From Glycomyces fuscus (GTDB lineage: Bacteria > Actinomycetota > Actinomycetes > Streptosporangiales > Streptosporangiaceae): 64,000 bases of DNA. How positions within the stretch are numbered: the first letter of the stretch is position 1; every line of letters starts with the position of its first letter. The notes under the pieces were generated by a model that made no database searches, was not told the DNA's origin, and was given only the letters and a program-made list of their open reading frames with translations. The stretch lies in assembly GCA_002529455.1 (NCBI GenBank), contig NYMS01000056.1, positions 1-64,000 of the forward strand, given 5' to 3'. Positions 8,060-16,039 of the stretch are shown piece after piece. The translations under genes and the position numbers were made by a program.

Positions 8060-9355
8060 TCACTCGGGCTCTCCGTGGGTGATGAGCAGCATCGCCACGT
8101 CGTCCTGGAGCGGTCCCCCGTTGCTGCGCTCGGCCTCGTCCACCAGGCGCTCGGGCAGCCCGGCCAGGGAGGTGCCCCGTTCCAGCACGCCGGAGACCAT
8201 CCGGCGCAGGCCCGCGACCTCCAGGCGCGCGGGCGGGGCGCCGTCGTAGGCGTCCACGAGGCCGTCGGTGTAGAAGAGCATGGTCGCCCCGAAGGGGAGC
8301 ACGACCGTGTCGGTGTCGGTCTGCTCGACCGGGAACACGCCCAGGGGCGGCTGCGGGGTGACCGGGGTCTCCTCGACGGTGCCGTCGCGCAGGACCATGG
8401 GCGGCGGGTGGCCCAGGACGCGGAGCCTGACCCGGTCGTCGCCGGTGTCCAGGCTGGCCATGCACAGCGTGGCGTACATCTCCTCCTGGGCCCGCTCGGT
8501 GACCAGGATGTCCTCCAGGTTGGGCAGCACCCTGTCCTCGTCGACGCCGCCCATGATGAGGGCGCGCCAGGCGATGCGCAGGCTGACGCCGAGCGCGGCC
8601 TCGTCGGGGCCGTGTCCGCTGACGTCGCCGATGATGACGTGGGTGGTGCCGTCCTTCTCGACCGCGTCGTAGAAGTCCCCGCCGACCAGGGCGCGCTTGC
8701 GGCCGGGGCGGTAGTAGGCGAGGTGTTCCAGGGGCGAGCGCTGGAGGAGGACCTGGGGCAGGAGTCCGCGTTCGAGGCGCATGTTCTCGCGGGCGCTCAT
8801 GCGGGCCTCGCGCAGCTGGCGGGCGTTCTCGTCGGCGCGGCGCCGTTCCAGGGAGTAGCGCAGGCTGCGGCCGAGCAGCGAGCCGTCGACCTGGCCCTTG
8901 ACGAGGTAGTCCTGGGCTCCGGCGGCCACGGCGGCGACGCCCTCGTGCTCGTCGTCGAGTCCGGTGAGGACGACGACGGCGGCGGCGGGCGCGCCCTCCA
9001 GGACCTCGCGGAGCAGGTCCAGCCCGTGGGCGTCGGGGAGGTTGAGGTCGAGCAGCACGCAGCCCCGGAAGTCCTGGAGGTGCTGGCGCGCTTCGGCGAG
9101 GGTGGGGACCCAGGTGATGCGTGTGGGCAGGGCCGTCTCGTCGAGCAGCTCCTCGGCGAGGAAGGCGTCCCCGGGGTCGTCTTCTATCAGCAGGACGTCA
9201 ACCGGTTCGACAGCAGCCTCCACCCGATCGTTCAGGACGGTGTCGTCGCCCAGGAAGGCCCCGTCGTGCGAGGCAGCGTCGTTGGCGGAGGCGGCCCGTG
9301 CCGCCTCCCCGCCGATCACCGTCACGGGATCGTGCCCTGTTCTCCTGGTATCCAC
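8060..9355 (-). CDS. Response regulator with PP2C/SpoIIE-type phosphatase output
   Basis: 431 residues. An N-terminal receiver (LLIEDDPGDAF, acceptor D103 in VLLDLNLPDAHG, VVVLTGLDD) is joined through a coiled segment (about 165-200) to a RsbU/SpoIIE-like serine phosphatase with the metal motifs GGDFYDAV, IIGDVSGHGPDEA and LFYTDGLVDA. Such proteins dephosphorylate anti-sigma-antagonists when activated. The first gene of a three-gene operon. The GTG at 9355 gives a short N-terminal extension before the receiver; another GTG at 9325 is possible. Confidence 0.9.
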   Translation of the reverse strand: MDTRRTGHDPVTVIGGEAARAASANDAASHDGAFLGDDTVLNDRVEAAVEPVDVLLIEDDPGDAFLAEELLDETALPTRITWVPTLAEARQHLQDFRGCVLLDLNLPDAHGLDLLREVLEGAPAAAVVVLTGLDDEHEGVAAVAAGAQDYLVKGQVDGSLLGRSLRYSLERRRADENARQLREARMSARENMRLERGLLPQVLLQRSPLEHLAYYRPGRKRALVGGDFYDAVEKDGTTHVIIGDVSGHGPDEAALGVSLRIAWRALIMGGVDEDRVLPNLEDILVTERAQEEMYATLCMASLDTGDDRVRLRVLGHPPPMVLRDGTVEETPVTPQPPLGVFPVEQTDTDTVVLPFGATMLFYTDGLVDAYDGAPPARLEVAGLRRMVSGVLERGTSLAGLPERLVDEAERSNGGPLQDDVAMLLITHGEPE

Positions 9356-9953
9356 TCATCGCCCTTGGTCTGCCGGTTCGTGGGTGCCGTGTCGCGCCGT
9401 GTGAGCTCGGGAAGCGCCCCGGGTTCTCCCGGCGGTCCGGACCGCACGCCACCCAAACGATAATCGCCCCGGCGACCTGTTGACCAGCGGCCGTGACGAG
9501 ACACATCCAACGTCGGAGACCGGGATCACAGTCCCGTTCTCCCTGGGTGAGGGCCCGTTGGCCCGCGGTGGAGAAGGCGCTGACACTTCCCCCGATCTGT
9601 GGTCGGAACGGGCATATGCCCATGCACAAGCACATGCAGGATGTGACGGGGGACACTTCCGGGATCCCTTCGAGCGTACCCGAGACCCCGCCGAACGGGA
9701 TTCAGGACCCACGGGGAACCGCCCGGGCGCGGGGGTGACCGCGGGGTGGACCGCCGACGGCCCCGCGGCCCGCCGACGACGGGGACGGCGGAGACGGCGC
9801 CAGGGCGTCAGCGCGCCGACGGCGACGGCGGGACGGGGCGGCCGAGACGACCGCAGCGGACACACGGGCCCAGGCGAACGGAGCGCACGGGGCGGCCGGA
9901 GCGGGGAGGGCGAGGAGGCGAGGGGAACGGCCGGGGTCCGGGAGCGGATTTTC
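9356..9953. other. 598-bp non-coding stretch between divergent units
   Basis: Contains the upstream region of the signalling operon on the minus strand and leads into the heme oxygenase operators on the plus strand. A perfect palindrome GGGCATATGCCC lies at 9610-9621. The plus-strand open frame through it is low in coding character and overlaps the operators, so it is not called. Confidence 0.5.
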
Positions 9954-9968
9954 ATGACACGGTGTCAT
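9954..9968. promoter_or_regulatory. Operator palindrome 1 upstream of heme oxygenase
   Basis: ATGACACGGTGTCAT is a perfect 7-1-7 inverted repeat. It lies just upstream of a TTGACA -35-like hexamer (9976-9981). From memory it differs only at the centre from the palindrome bound by the heme-sensing TetR regulator HrtR of Lactococcus (ATGACACAGTGTCAT). A second copy is centred 43 bases downstream. Confidence 0.75.
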
Positions 9969-9975
9969 ATCCCTC

Positions 9976-10003
9976 TTGACAGCGGCCTCCGACTAAATGA
10001 CAT
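9976..10003 (+). promoter_or_regulatory. Candidate promoter of heme oxygenase
   Basis: TTGACA at 9976-9981 matches the -35 consensus; TGACAT at 9998-10003 is an acceptable -10 with a 16-base spacer. It lies between and partly inside the two operator palindromes, about 40 bases ahead of the heme oxygenase start. Confidence 0.55.
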
Positions 10004-10011
10004 GATGTCAT
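9997..10011. promoter_or_regulatory. Operator palindrome 2 upstream of heme oxygenase
   Basis: ATGACATGATGTCAT, a perfect 7-1-7 inverted repeat overlapping the expected -10 region (TGACAT, 9998-10003, 16 bases after TTGACA). A repressor here would block RNA polymerase directly. The spacing to copy 1 is about four helical turns. Confidence 0.75.
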
Positions 10012-10042
10012 AAAGATGCCGGACGGAAGGCGGAGGGCACCG

Positions 10043-10774
10043 ATGAGCACGACGGCCGAGGTTCCCGCGACGACCGGCGCCGGTGCGCCCGAGGCGTTCT
10101 CCGAACGGCTCCGCGCGGCGACCCGGAGCGACCACCAGGCCGCCGAGGACCACGGGTTCACCCGGGCCCTCATGGACGGCACGCTCTCCCTGGCCGGGTA
10201 CACCGGCATGGTCGCCCAGCACTACTTCGCCTACGCCGCGCTGGAGGAGGTCGGCCGCCAGCTGGCGGAGGACCCCGTCGCCGGGAGGTTCCGCCATCCG
10301 GAGCTGGAGCGGGTGCCCGCGCTGGTCCGCGACCTGGAGCACCTGCTCGGAGCCGACTGGCGCGGGAGGATCGCCCCCACCCCCGCCACCCGCACCTACG
10401 CTGCGCGCATCGAGCAGATGGCCGGCCACCCCGAGGGGTTCGTCGCGCACCACTACACCCGCTACATGGGCGACGTGTCCGGCGGCCAGTTCATCCGCCG
10501 CGTGGCCGCCAGGGCCTACGGCCTGACCGACGCGGCCGGCGTCTCCTTCTACGTCTTCGACGGGCTGGGCAGCCTGCCCCGCTTCCGCGCCGGGTACCGG
10601 GAACGGCTCGACTCCCTGGACCTGGACGGGGCCGCCGCCGCCCGGCTGGTGGCCGAGACCCGGCTGGCCTACCAGTTCAACACCGAGGTGTTCGCCGACC
10701 TGGGCCGGATGTACGTGCCCGAGGCCGCGCCGGAGGCCGGGGCCGAACGGGACGCCGACGCCGACGCCGCCTGA
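10043..10774 (+). CDS. hmuO: Heme oxygenase (biliverdin-producing)
   Basis: 243 residues, slightly longer than bacterial HmuO because of an Ala/Glu/Asp-rich tail. The proximal histidine is probably H31 in ATRSDHQAAED, and the distal helix is seen in YTRYMGDVSGGQFIRR. The enzyme opens heme to biliverdin, CO and iron using reduced partners. The ATG at 10043 follows GGAGGGC at good spacing; an ATG at 10016 is also in frame but lacks a site. Its promoter carries two perfect palindromes, implying tight, probably heme-dependent repression. No heme importer is in the window. Confidence 0.92.
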   Translation: MSTTAEVPATTGAGAPEAFSERLRAATRSDHQAAEDHGFTRALMDGTLSLAGYTGMVAQHYFAYAALEEVGRQLAEDPVAGRFRHPELERVPALVRDLEHLLGADWRGRIAPTPATRTYAARIEQMAGHPEGFVAHHYTRYMGDVSGGQFIRRVAARAYGLTDAAGVSFYVFDGLGSLPRFRAGYRERLDSLDLDGAAAARLVAETRLAYQFNTEVFADLGRMYVPEAAPEAGAERDADADAA

Positions 10775-10809
10775 GGCTCCGGGGACGGCCGTCGGCTCCG
10801 GGGACGGCC
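10775..10809 (+). repeat. Tandem 16-base repeat after heme oxygenase
   Basis: GGCTCCGGGGACGGCC occurs at 10775-10790 and again at 10794-10809, directly after the stop codon. The function is unknown; it may be chance or part of a transcription end. Confidence 0.5.
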
Positions 10810-11009
10810 CGGATCCGCCGGAGGTCCGTCCACAGGCGCGCGGAGGCACTGGCGCCGCACGGGTCCGGCGCGGTTTCCTGGAATCGGGGGGTCCCCGGGG
10901 CCCGTCCGCCTCAGCGTGCCCCCGCCCGGCCCGCCCCGCCCCTCGCCGCCGCCCAGCGCGACTGCCGCACACCGCCCCGCCCCGACCCCGGGCGTGACAC
11001 CATAGGAGG

Positions 11010-11669
11010 ATGCCCAAGATCACGGCTCCGACCATCGCCGCCCACCGCGCCCGCACGCGGGACCGCATCATGGACGCCGTCGACGAGCTGATCCGGACCC
11101 AGGGGATCGACCGCATCTCCATGACCGACGTGGCCAACTCCGCGGGGATCACCCGCACCGCCCTGTACAACTACTTCCCCGACAAGCCCGCGCTGCTCCT
11201 GGCCTTCACCGAGCAGGTCAACAGCGCGTTCGTCGAGCGGTACAGGCGCGAACTGCCCTCGGGCGTCTCGGCCGCGCGGAGGCTCTCGGCCTTCGTCCGC
11301 CTCCAGCTGGAGGGCATCATGGCGCATCCGCACCCGCCCGCCGCCGAGCTCGGGGCCAGCCTCGGCCCGGACGCCTACCAGGCGCTCGCCGCCCACGTGG
11401 CGCCCATGCAGCGGCTGCTGACCGAGATCCTGGAGGAGGGCACCGCCGCGGGCGAGTTCGACCCCCTGCCCGCCGAGCCCATCGCCCGGCTGACCCTGTC
11501 GATGGTCGGCTCCCAGCGCCTGCCCCTGGTCAGCGGCGAGATCGACCTCGACGAGACCCACGCCCTGGTCACCCGGTTCGTACTCCGCGCCCTCGGCGTG
11601 GCGACCGAAACCGTGGACACCGTTCTTCCGCAATCCGCCGCGAAGAACACCAGCGGTAGCGATACATAA
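11010..11669 (+). CDS. TetR-family transcriptional regulator
   Basis: 219 residues. It begins MPKITAPTIAAHRARTRDRI, a common actinobacterial TetR opening, followed by a helix-turn-helix (ISMTDVANSAGITRTALYNYFPDKPALL, about 37-64) and a helical ligand domain containing histidines H106, H108 and H129. AGGAGG abuts the ATG with no spacer, so translation may be inefficient or leaderless. GTGACACC, matching half of the upstream heme oxygenase operators, lies at 10994-11001. It follows heme oxygenase on the same strand after 235 bases and is the obvious candidate regulator, though this is inferred from position and the half-site. Confidence 0.85.
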   Translation: MPKITAPTIAAHRARTRDRIMDAVDELIRTQGIDRISMTDVANSAGITRTALYNYFPDKPALLLAFTEQVNSAFVERYRRELPSGVSAARRLSAFVRLQLEGIMAHPHPPAAELGASLGPDAYQALAAHVAPMQRLLTEILEEGTAAGEFDPLPAEPIARLTLSMVGSQRLPLVSGEIDLDETHALVTRFVLRALGVATETVDTVLPQSAAKNTSGSDT

Positions 11670-11822
11670 GCAAGCAGTTATAAGGGCTGGCCCATAATCT
11701 GCGCCACAACGTTGGCGAGGCGATATCAAGTCGCAACGGTACGGCGACATCGGTCAGAATCGGTGACCCCGCCCGCCCCTGCGGGCGGGCGCCCCTTCGA
11801 CCGAGTGTGAGGCCTCTCCGAC

Positions 11823-12086
11823 GTGTCCCTCGTGCTGATCCTCCTCGGCGCCGCCCTGGTGGCGGTCGCCATGTTCAACAAGGTCCCCCACTACGTCCCC
11901 GGACGGATCCCGGCGCCCCGCCCCGGCCGCGGCGGCTCCGTGGCCACCGCGCAGAGCCCGGCGATGGTCCGCCCCCGCGTGCGGCTGGCGTCCGCCCGGC
12001 TCACCGAACCGGGCAAGGCGCTGCTCACCACGCTTGGCGGCAGTGCCCTGATCGTGGCGTTCTTCCTCACGCTGTCCGGTCTGTGA
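11823..12086 (+). CDS. Small membrane protein of unknown function
   Basis: 87 residues from a GTG. Two hydrophobic helices (LVLILLGAALVAVAMF near the N-terminus and ALLTTLGGSALIVAFFLTL near the C-terminus) flank a basic loop rich in Pro and Arg. The end overlaps the converging exonuclease gene by 20 bases. I do not recognise the family; coding character and the two helices support a real gene. Confidence 0.5.
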   Translation: MSLVLILLGAALVAVAMFNKVPHYVPGRIPAPRPGRGGSVATAQSPAMVRPRVRLASARLTEPGKALLTTLGGSALIVAFFLTLSGL

Positions 12087-13086
12087 ACCCCGGCCGGTCC
12101 CCGAGCGCGGACCGGCCGATGCGTCCGAGCCGCCGCGCCGGGGAGCCGCCGCCACGCACGGCCGTGTCGGCGAGGTCGCGCAGGCTTCCGTCGCCGGCCA
12201 TGCGCAGCAGCAGGCCGCCCGCGGCCGTGGCCGCGATCCCGCCCGTCACCGCGGCGGCCGCGGCCAGCCTCTCGCGGAAGCGGGTGTCGCGGTGCGCGGC
12301 CATCTCCGCGATGGCGCGGTCCGTGGCGCCGAAGGCCCCGCCGCACAGCAGCGGGTCCAGCTCGCGGGGCCGCCACCGCGCCTGCCAGGGGCTCAGCGGC
12401 GGGAGCCCGCCGGGCACCGACGACGTGCGCGGCTTCCAGCGGACGGGCTCTCCCGCGCCGCCCCGGCCGGGGGCCGGGTCCGGCACCGTGAACCGCTTGG
12501 GCGCGGGACCGCTGTAGCGCAGCTCACCGGGGGCGTTGGCGAGCATCTCCACGAGCAGCTTGGCGCAGGCCCGGGCGTCGCCCAGCGCGGTGTGCTGCCC
12601 GGTCGGCCAGTCACCGCTGAGCCGGTGGGATGCCTTGGGCAGCGAGTACCGCTCCAGGTCCACCTGGGAGCGCAGCGCGCGCAGGGTGCACAGCCCGGCC
12701 TGGCCCGTGGGCAGCCCGGCGGGCGCCAGCTCCGAGCCGAGGAAGCGCTGTTCGAAGTCGAGGTTGTGGCCGACCACGACCGCTCCGGAGAGCAGTTCGG
12801 TGAGTCTGGGCGCCAGCTGGGCCGCGGTCGGGGCGCCCACGGTGTCGCCCTCGCCGATGCCGTGGAACTCCCGGCCGCCCACCGGCGCGCGCGGGTCGAC
12901 CAGGGTGCTGAACTCCTCGACGAGCTTGCCGTCGCCGCGCACGCGCACCACGGCGATCTCCACGATGCGCGCGCCCTCGCGCGGTTCGAGGCCGGTGGTC
13001 TCCATGTCGAGCACCGCGTACTCCAGGTCCGCCGCCCGCATGCCGACCCTGCGCCGGGTCAGCGCGCCCATCCGCAGCGTTCCCAT
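12067..13086 (-). CDS. DEDDh 3'-5' exonuclease (DnaQ-like)
   Basis: 339 residues. Exonuclease motif I (YAVLDMETTGLEP), motif II (VVGHNLDFEQRF) and motif III with the DEDDh histidine (HTALGDARACAKL) are all present in the first 200 residues. A poorly conserved C-terminal half (about 190-339) ends in a hydrophobic Ala-rich stretch. Members trim DNA or RNA in repair; this is not the replicative epsilon subunit by context. The ATG at 13086 has GGAG nine bases upstream; the ATG at 13041 is an alternative. Confidence 0.85.
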   Translation of the reverse strand: MGTLRMGALTRRRVGMRAADLEYAVLDMETTGLEPREGARIVEIAVVRVRGDGKLVEEFSTLVDPRAPVGGREFHGIGEGDTVGAPTAAQLAPRLTELLSGAVVVGHNLDFEQRFLGSELAPAGLPTGQAGLCTLRALRSQVDLERYSLPKASHRLSGDWPTGQHTALGDARACAKLLVEMLANAPGELRYSGPAPKRFTVPDPAPGRGGAGEPVRWKPRTSSVPGGLPPLSPWQARWRPRELDPLLCGGAFGATDRAIAEMAAHRDTRFRERLAAAAAVTGGIAATAAGGLLLRMAGDGSLRDLADTAVRGGGSPARRLGRIGRSALGDRPGFTDRTA

Positions 13087-13391
13087 CGTGTGCCCCACTC
13101 CTTCGTCCTCCGTGCCGAACGGCTGTTCTTCCTGGTGTGTACCGGCAACGACCTTACTCCCCGCGTCCGACAGCGGACCCCGTGCACCGGAAGGGCCCGC
13201 CCCCGCCACCGGGGGCCGCCGAGCGCCCCGAGCGGGTGCGCGGCCCCGGCGACGGCCCCGGCCGCGCCGGTTCCGCGACCGCGGAGCGAACGGAAGAAAG
13301 GGGAGTTATGTAACGTTCTCAGTCGTGTCCACCCACAGGCGGACACTCCACGCGCACCCTGACCCGACCTCAACGGCGAGGAGAAGCCCGC

Positions 13392-14354
13392 ATGCCCCAG
13401 AGCCCGCTGCCCGAGTACGTCCCCCTGGCGGAGGTCGTCCGGTCCGGAATGCTGGAGAGCGTCCACTACGGCGCGGTCGTCGGACTGGCCGCGGACGGCA
13501 GGATCGCCTACGCGCGCGGCCCCGTGCACCAGCCCATGTTCCCCCGCTCCTCGGCCAAGCCCTTCCAGGCGCTGGCGATGCTGCGTGCCGGAGCGCCCCT
13601 GGAGGGGGCCTCGCTGGCCATCGCCGCGGGCAGCCACGCCGGTGAGGACGTGCACACCGCCGAGACCGAGCGCATCCTGGCCGCGGCCGGGCTCACCGCC
13701 GACGCCCTGGGCTGCCCCCCGGCCGTCCCCGGCGGCGCGGACGCGCGCACCGCGTTCGTCCGCGCCGGACGCGAGCCCGAGCGCGTGCTGATGAACTGCT
13801 CCGGCAAGCACGCGGGCATGCTCGCCGCCTGCGTCGCCCGCGGCTGGAGCACCGGGGACTACCTCGAAGCCGGGCACCCCTTCCAGGTCCTGGTCCGCGA
13901 GACCATCGAGGAGCTGTGCGGGGAACCGGTCGCGCACACCGCCGTGGACGGCTGCGGGGCGCCCCAGATGGCGGTCTCCCTCGCCGGTCTGGCCCGCGGC
14001 CTGTGGCGCATGCGCACCGCCCCCGAGGGCGGCCCGGAGCGGGCCGTCGTCGACGCGATGAGCGCCCACCCGCTGTACGTGGCGGGCACCGGCCAGACCG
14101 ACACCGACCTCATGACGCGGATGCCCGGCCTGGTGTCCAAGCTCGGCGCGGACGGGGTCCTGGTGCTCAGCGCCGCCACCGGCGAGACCGTCGCCGTCAA
14201 GATCAGCGACGGGGACGCCGAGCAGCGGGCGCGTACTCTGGTCGCACTCGACGCACTGCGGACCCTCGGTGTGGACGTCTCCCCCGTCCAGGACCGGTTG
14301 CGCGTCGACGTCCACGGAGGTGGCGCCCCCGTCGGCGAGGTCCGCCCACTCTGA
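13392..14354 (+). CDS. Asparaginase (asparaginase II family)
   Basis: 320 residues. The segments VEVVRSGMLESVHYG-like opening, RSSAKPFQAL, SHAGEDVHTAETERILAAAGL, MNCSGKHAGMLAAC and AVDGCGAPQMAVSL define the Rhizobium-type asparaginase family, distinct from the EcAII type. It hydrolyses asparagine to aspartate and ammonia in the cytoplasm; no signal peptide is seen. GAGGAG precedes the ATG at 13392. An FAD oxidoreductase follows 42 bases later and may share the transcript. Confidence 0.9.
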   Translation: MPQSPLPEYVPLAEVVRSGMLESVHYGAVVGLAADGRIAYARGPVHQPMFPRSSAKPFQALAMLRAGAPLEGASLAIAAGSHAGEDVHTAETERILAAAGLTADALGCPPAVPGGADARTAFVRAGREPERVLMNCSGKHAGMLAACVARGWSTGDYLEAGHPFQVLVRETIEELCGEPVAHTAVDGCGAPQMAVSLAGLARGLWRMRTAPEGGPERAVVDAMSAHPLYVAGTGQTDTDLMTRMPGLVSKLGADGVLVLSAATGETVAVKISDGDAEQRARTLVALDALRTLGVDVSPVQDRLRVDVHGGGAPVGEVRPL

Positions 14355-14396
14355 CGAGCCCCGTCTCAGGGGACCACCACCGGAAGGGACACCACC

Positions 14397-15665
14397 GTGC
14401 GGGACACCCTCAACCACGTCGTCATCGTCGGCGCGGGGATGGCCGGGCTGCACACGGCCGAGGCGCTGCGCGAACGCGGGTACGAGGGGCGGCTGACGCT
14501 CCTGGGCGAGGAGGCGCACCGGCCCTACTCGCGGCCGCCCCTGTCCAAGGAGGCCCTGACCGGGGTGGGCATGGACCCCGCGGGCGGCGGCCCGGGCTGG
14601 CTGGTGGGCCACCGGGCGCTGCGCCTGCGCGAGGACGAGGCCGTGGACGCGCTGGACCTGGACTTCCGTCCGGGTGTCCGGGCCGTGGGGCTGGACACCG
14701 CCGCCCGCGAGGTGAGCGTGTCCGGTCCGGGTGGCGCCGCCGGGACGGTGCGCTACGACGGCCTGGTGGTCGCCACGGGCGCGCGGGCGCGCCGTCCCGC
14801 CACCGACCTGGCGGGCGTGTACGTGCTGCGCACCCTGGACGACGCCGAGGCGGTGCGGTCGGAGTTCGACTCCGGCGGTCGCCTGGTGGTGGTCGGGGCC
14901 GGTTTCGTCGGTGCCGAGGTCGCGGCCAGCGCCCGCGCGGTGGGCATGGACGTGACCCTGGTGGAGGCGGCTCCCACACCGCTGACGCGGGTCGTGGACC
15001 CGCGGATCGGCGGGGTCCTCACGGAGCTGCACCGGGAGAACGGCGTCGACGTGCGCCTGGGTGTGGGCGTGGCCGGGTTCGAGGGCCGGGGCCGGGTGGA
15101 GCGGGTCCGGCTCGCCGACGGCTCGGCGGTGGAGGCCTCCCTCGTGGTCGCCGGGATCGGCGTGCACCTGAACACCGAGTGGCTGCGCGGGTCCGGGGTG
15201 GAGCTGCTGGCCGACGGTTCGGTGGCGTGCGACGAGTACTCCGCGACCTCGGTGCCGGACGTGTACGCGGTCGGCGACCTGGCGAACTGGCCGCACCCGC
15301 GCTACGGCGGGCGGATCCGCCTGGAGCACTGGACCAACGCGGGCGAGCAGGGCGAGGCCGCGGCGCACAACCTGCTGGCCGGGAGCGGGCGCACGCCCTT
15401 CACTCCGGTGCCCTACTTCTGGTCCGACCAATACAAGATGAAGGTCCAGCTGCTGGGCCAGGGCGCGCCCGCCGATCAGGTCGCCTTCGTGCACGGCTCC
15501 CCGGAGGACCGAAAGTTCGTGGCCTTCCTCGGCCGGGGCGGAATGCTCACCGGTGTGCTGGGGCTGCGCTCCACGCCCAGGACCATGCGCTACCGGGGCC
15601 TGCTGGAGAAGCCGACGACGTGGGACGAGGCGCTGGCGGCGGCGGGGGTCACTCCCGCACGGTGA
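14397..15665 (+). CDS. Ferredoxin--NAD(P)+ reductase (FAD-dependent)
   Basis: 422 residues. An FAD-binding dinucleotide fold (HVVIVGAGMAGLHTAEALRERGY), the PYSRPPLSKEAL motif, a second fold for NAD(P)H (GGRLVVVGAGFVGAEVAA) and the FAD-closing VPDVYAVGDLANWPHP are present, typical of the rhodocoxin/putidaredoxin reductase group. It passes electrons from NAD(P)H to a small ferredoxin. The GTG at 14397 follows GGAAGGG. Its 3' end overlaps by 17 bases that of a convergent ferredoxin gene, its likely partner. No cytochrome P450 is seen nearby. Confidence 0.9.
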   Translation: MRDTLNHVVIVGAGMAGLHTAEALRERGYEGRLTLLGEEAHRPYSRPPLSKEALTGVGMDPAGGGPGWLVGHRALRLREDEAVDALDLDFRPGVRAVGLDTAAREVSVSGPGGAAGTVRYDGLVVATGARARRPATDLAGVYVLRTLDDAEAVRSEFDSGGRLVVVGAGFVGAEVAASARAVGMDVTLVEAAPTPLTRVVDPRIGGVLTELHRENGVDVRLGVGVAGFEGRGRVERVRLADGSAVEASLVVAGIGVHLNTEWLRGSGVELLADGSVACDEYSATSVPDVYAVGDLANWPHPRYGGRIRLEHWTNAGEQGEAAAHNLLAGSGRTPFTPVPYFWSDQYKMKVQLLGQGAPADQVAFVHGSPEDRKFVAFLGRGGMLTGVLGLRSTPRTMRYRGLLEKPTTWDEALAAAGVTPAR

Positions 15666-15840
15666 TGGCCCTCTTGGGGCACATGCGCTCGGCCTGGCGG
15701 ACGCGTTCGTGCGACGCGGCGGCGGGTTCCTCGGTGAGCAGGTAGAGGAAGTCGTCGTCGCGGACCTCGAAGACCTCCGGTGCGGCGGCCGTGCACAGGG
15801 CGTTGCTCTCGCACTGGTCGTAGTCGACCTCGACTCGCAT
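15649..15840 (-). CDS. [3Fe-4S]-type ferredoxin
   Basis: 63 residues. Cysteines C10 and C16 (DYDQCESNALC, spacing C-X5-C) and a third in MCPKRAI give the three-cysteine pattern of the [3Fe-4S] ferredoxins that feed cytochrome P450s; the middle cysteine of a [4Fe-4S] set is replaced by alanine or asparagine. The acidic surface is typical. GAGGAG lies nine bases before the ATG at 15840. It faces the reductase gene, and the two coding ends overlap tail to tail. Confidence 0.92.
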   Translation of the reverse strand: MRVEVDYDQCESNALCTAAAPEVFEVRDDDFLYLLTEEPAAASHERVRQAERMCPKRAITVRE

Positions 15841-16039
15841 CGTCGCTGACTCCTCGCGCGGAAGGGGGCGTGTGTCCCCGACTCTAGCGGGGGCGCCGGT
15901 GGCGCGGAGGCCTCCAGCACGCCTCCCAAAACTCCTCATTTGCCTTAAAAGCGGACATTATGTGAACCGTCGGTGCGGGCTCACTGTCCCATTCCCGATG
16001 GCACCGGGCAGTCCGGCGCCGTCGGGAAAGGGGCATGAG

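Noticed and set aside
9480..10013. 177-codon plus-strand frame before heme oxygenase
   Set aside because: Arg/Gly/Thr-rich with no ribosome site, and it runs through both operator palindromes and the promoter.
13059..15929. 956-codon minus-strand frame opposite asparaginase and the reductase
   Set aside because: It is antisense to two well-identified genes and has no recognisable domain.
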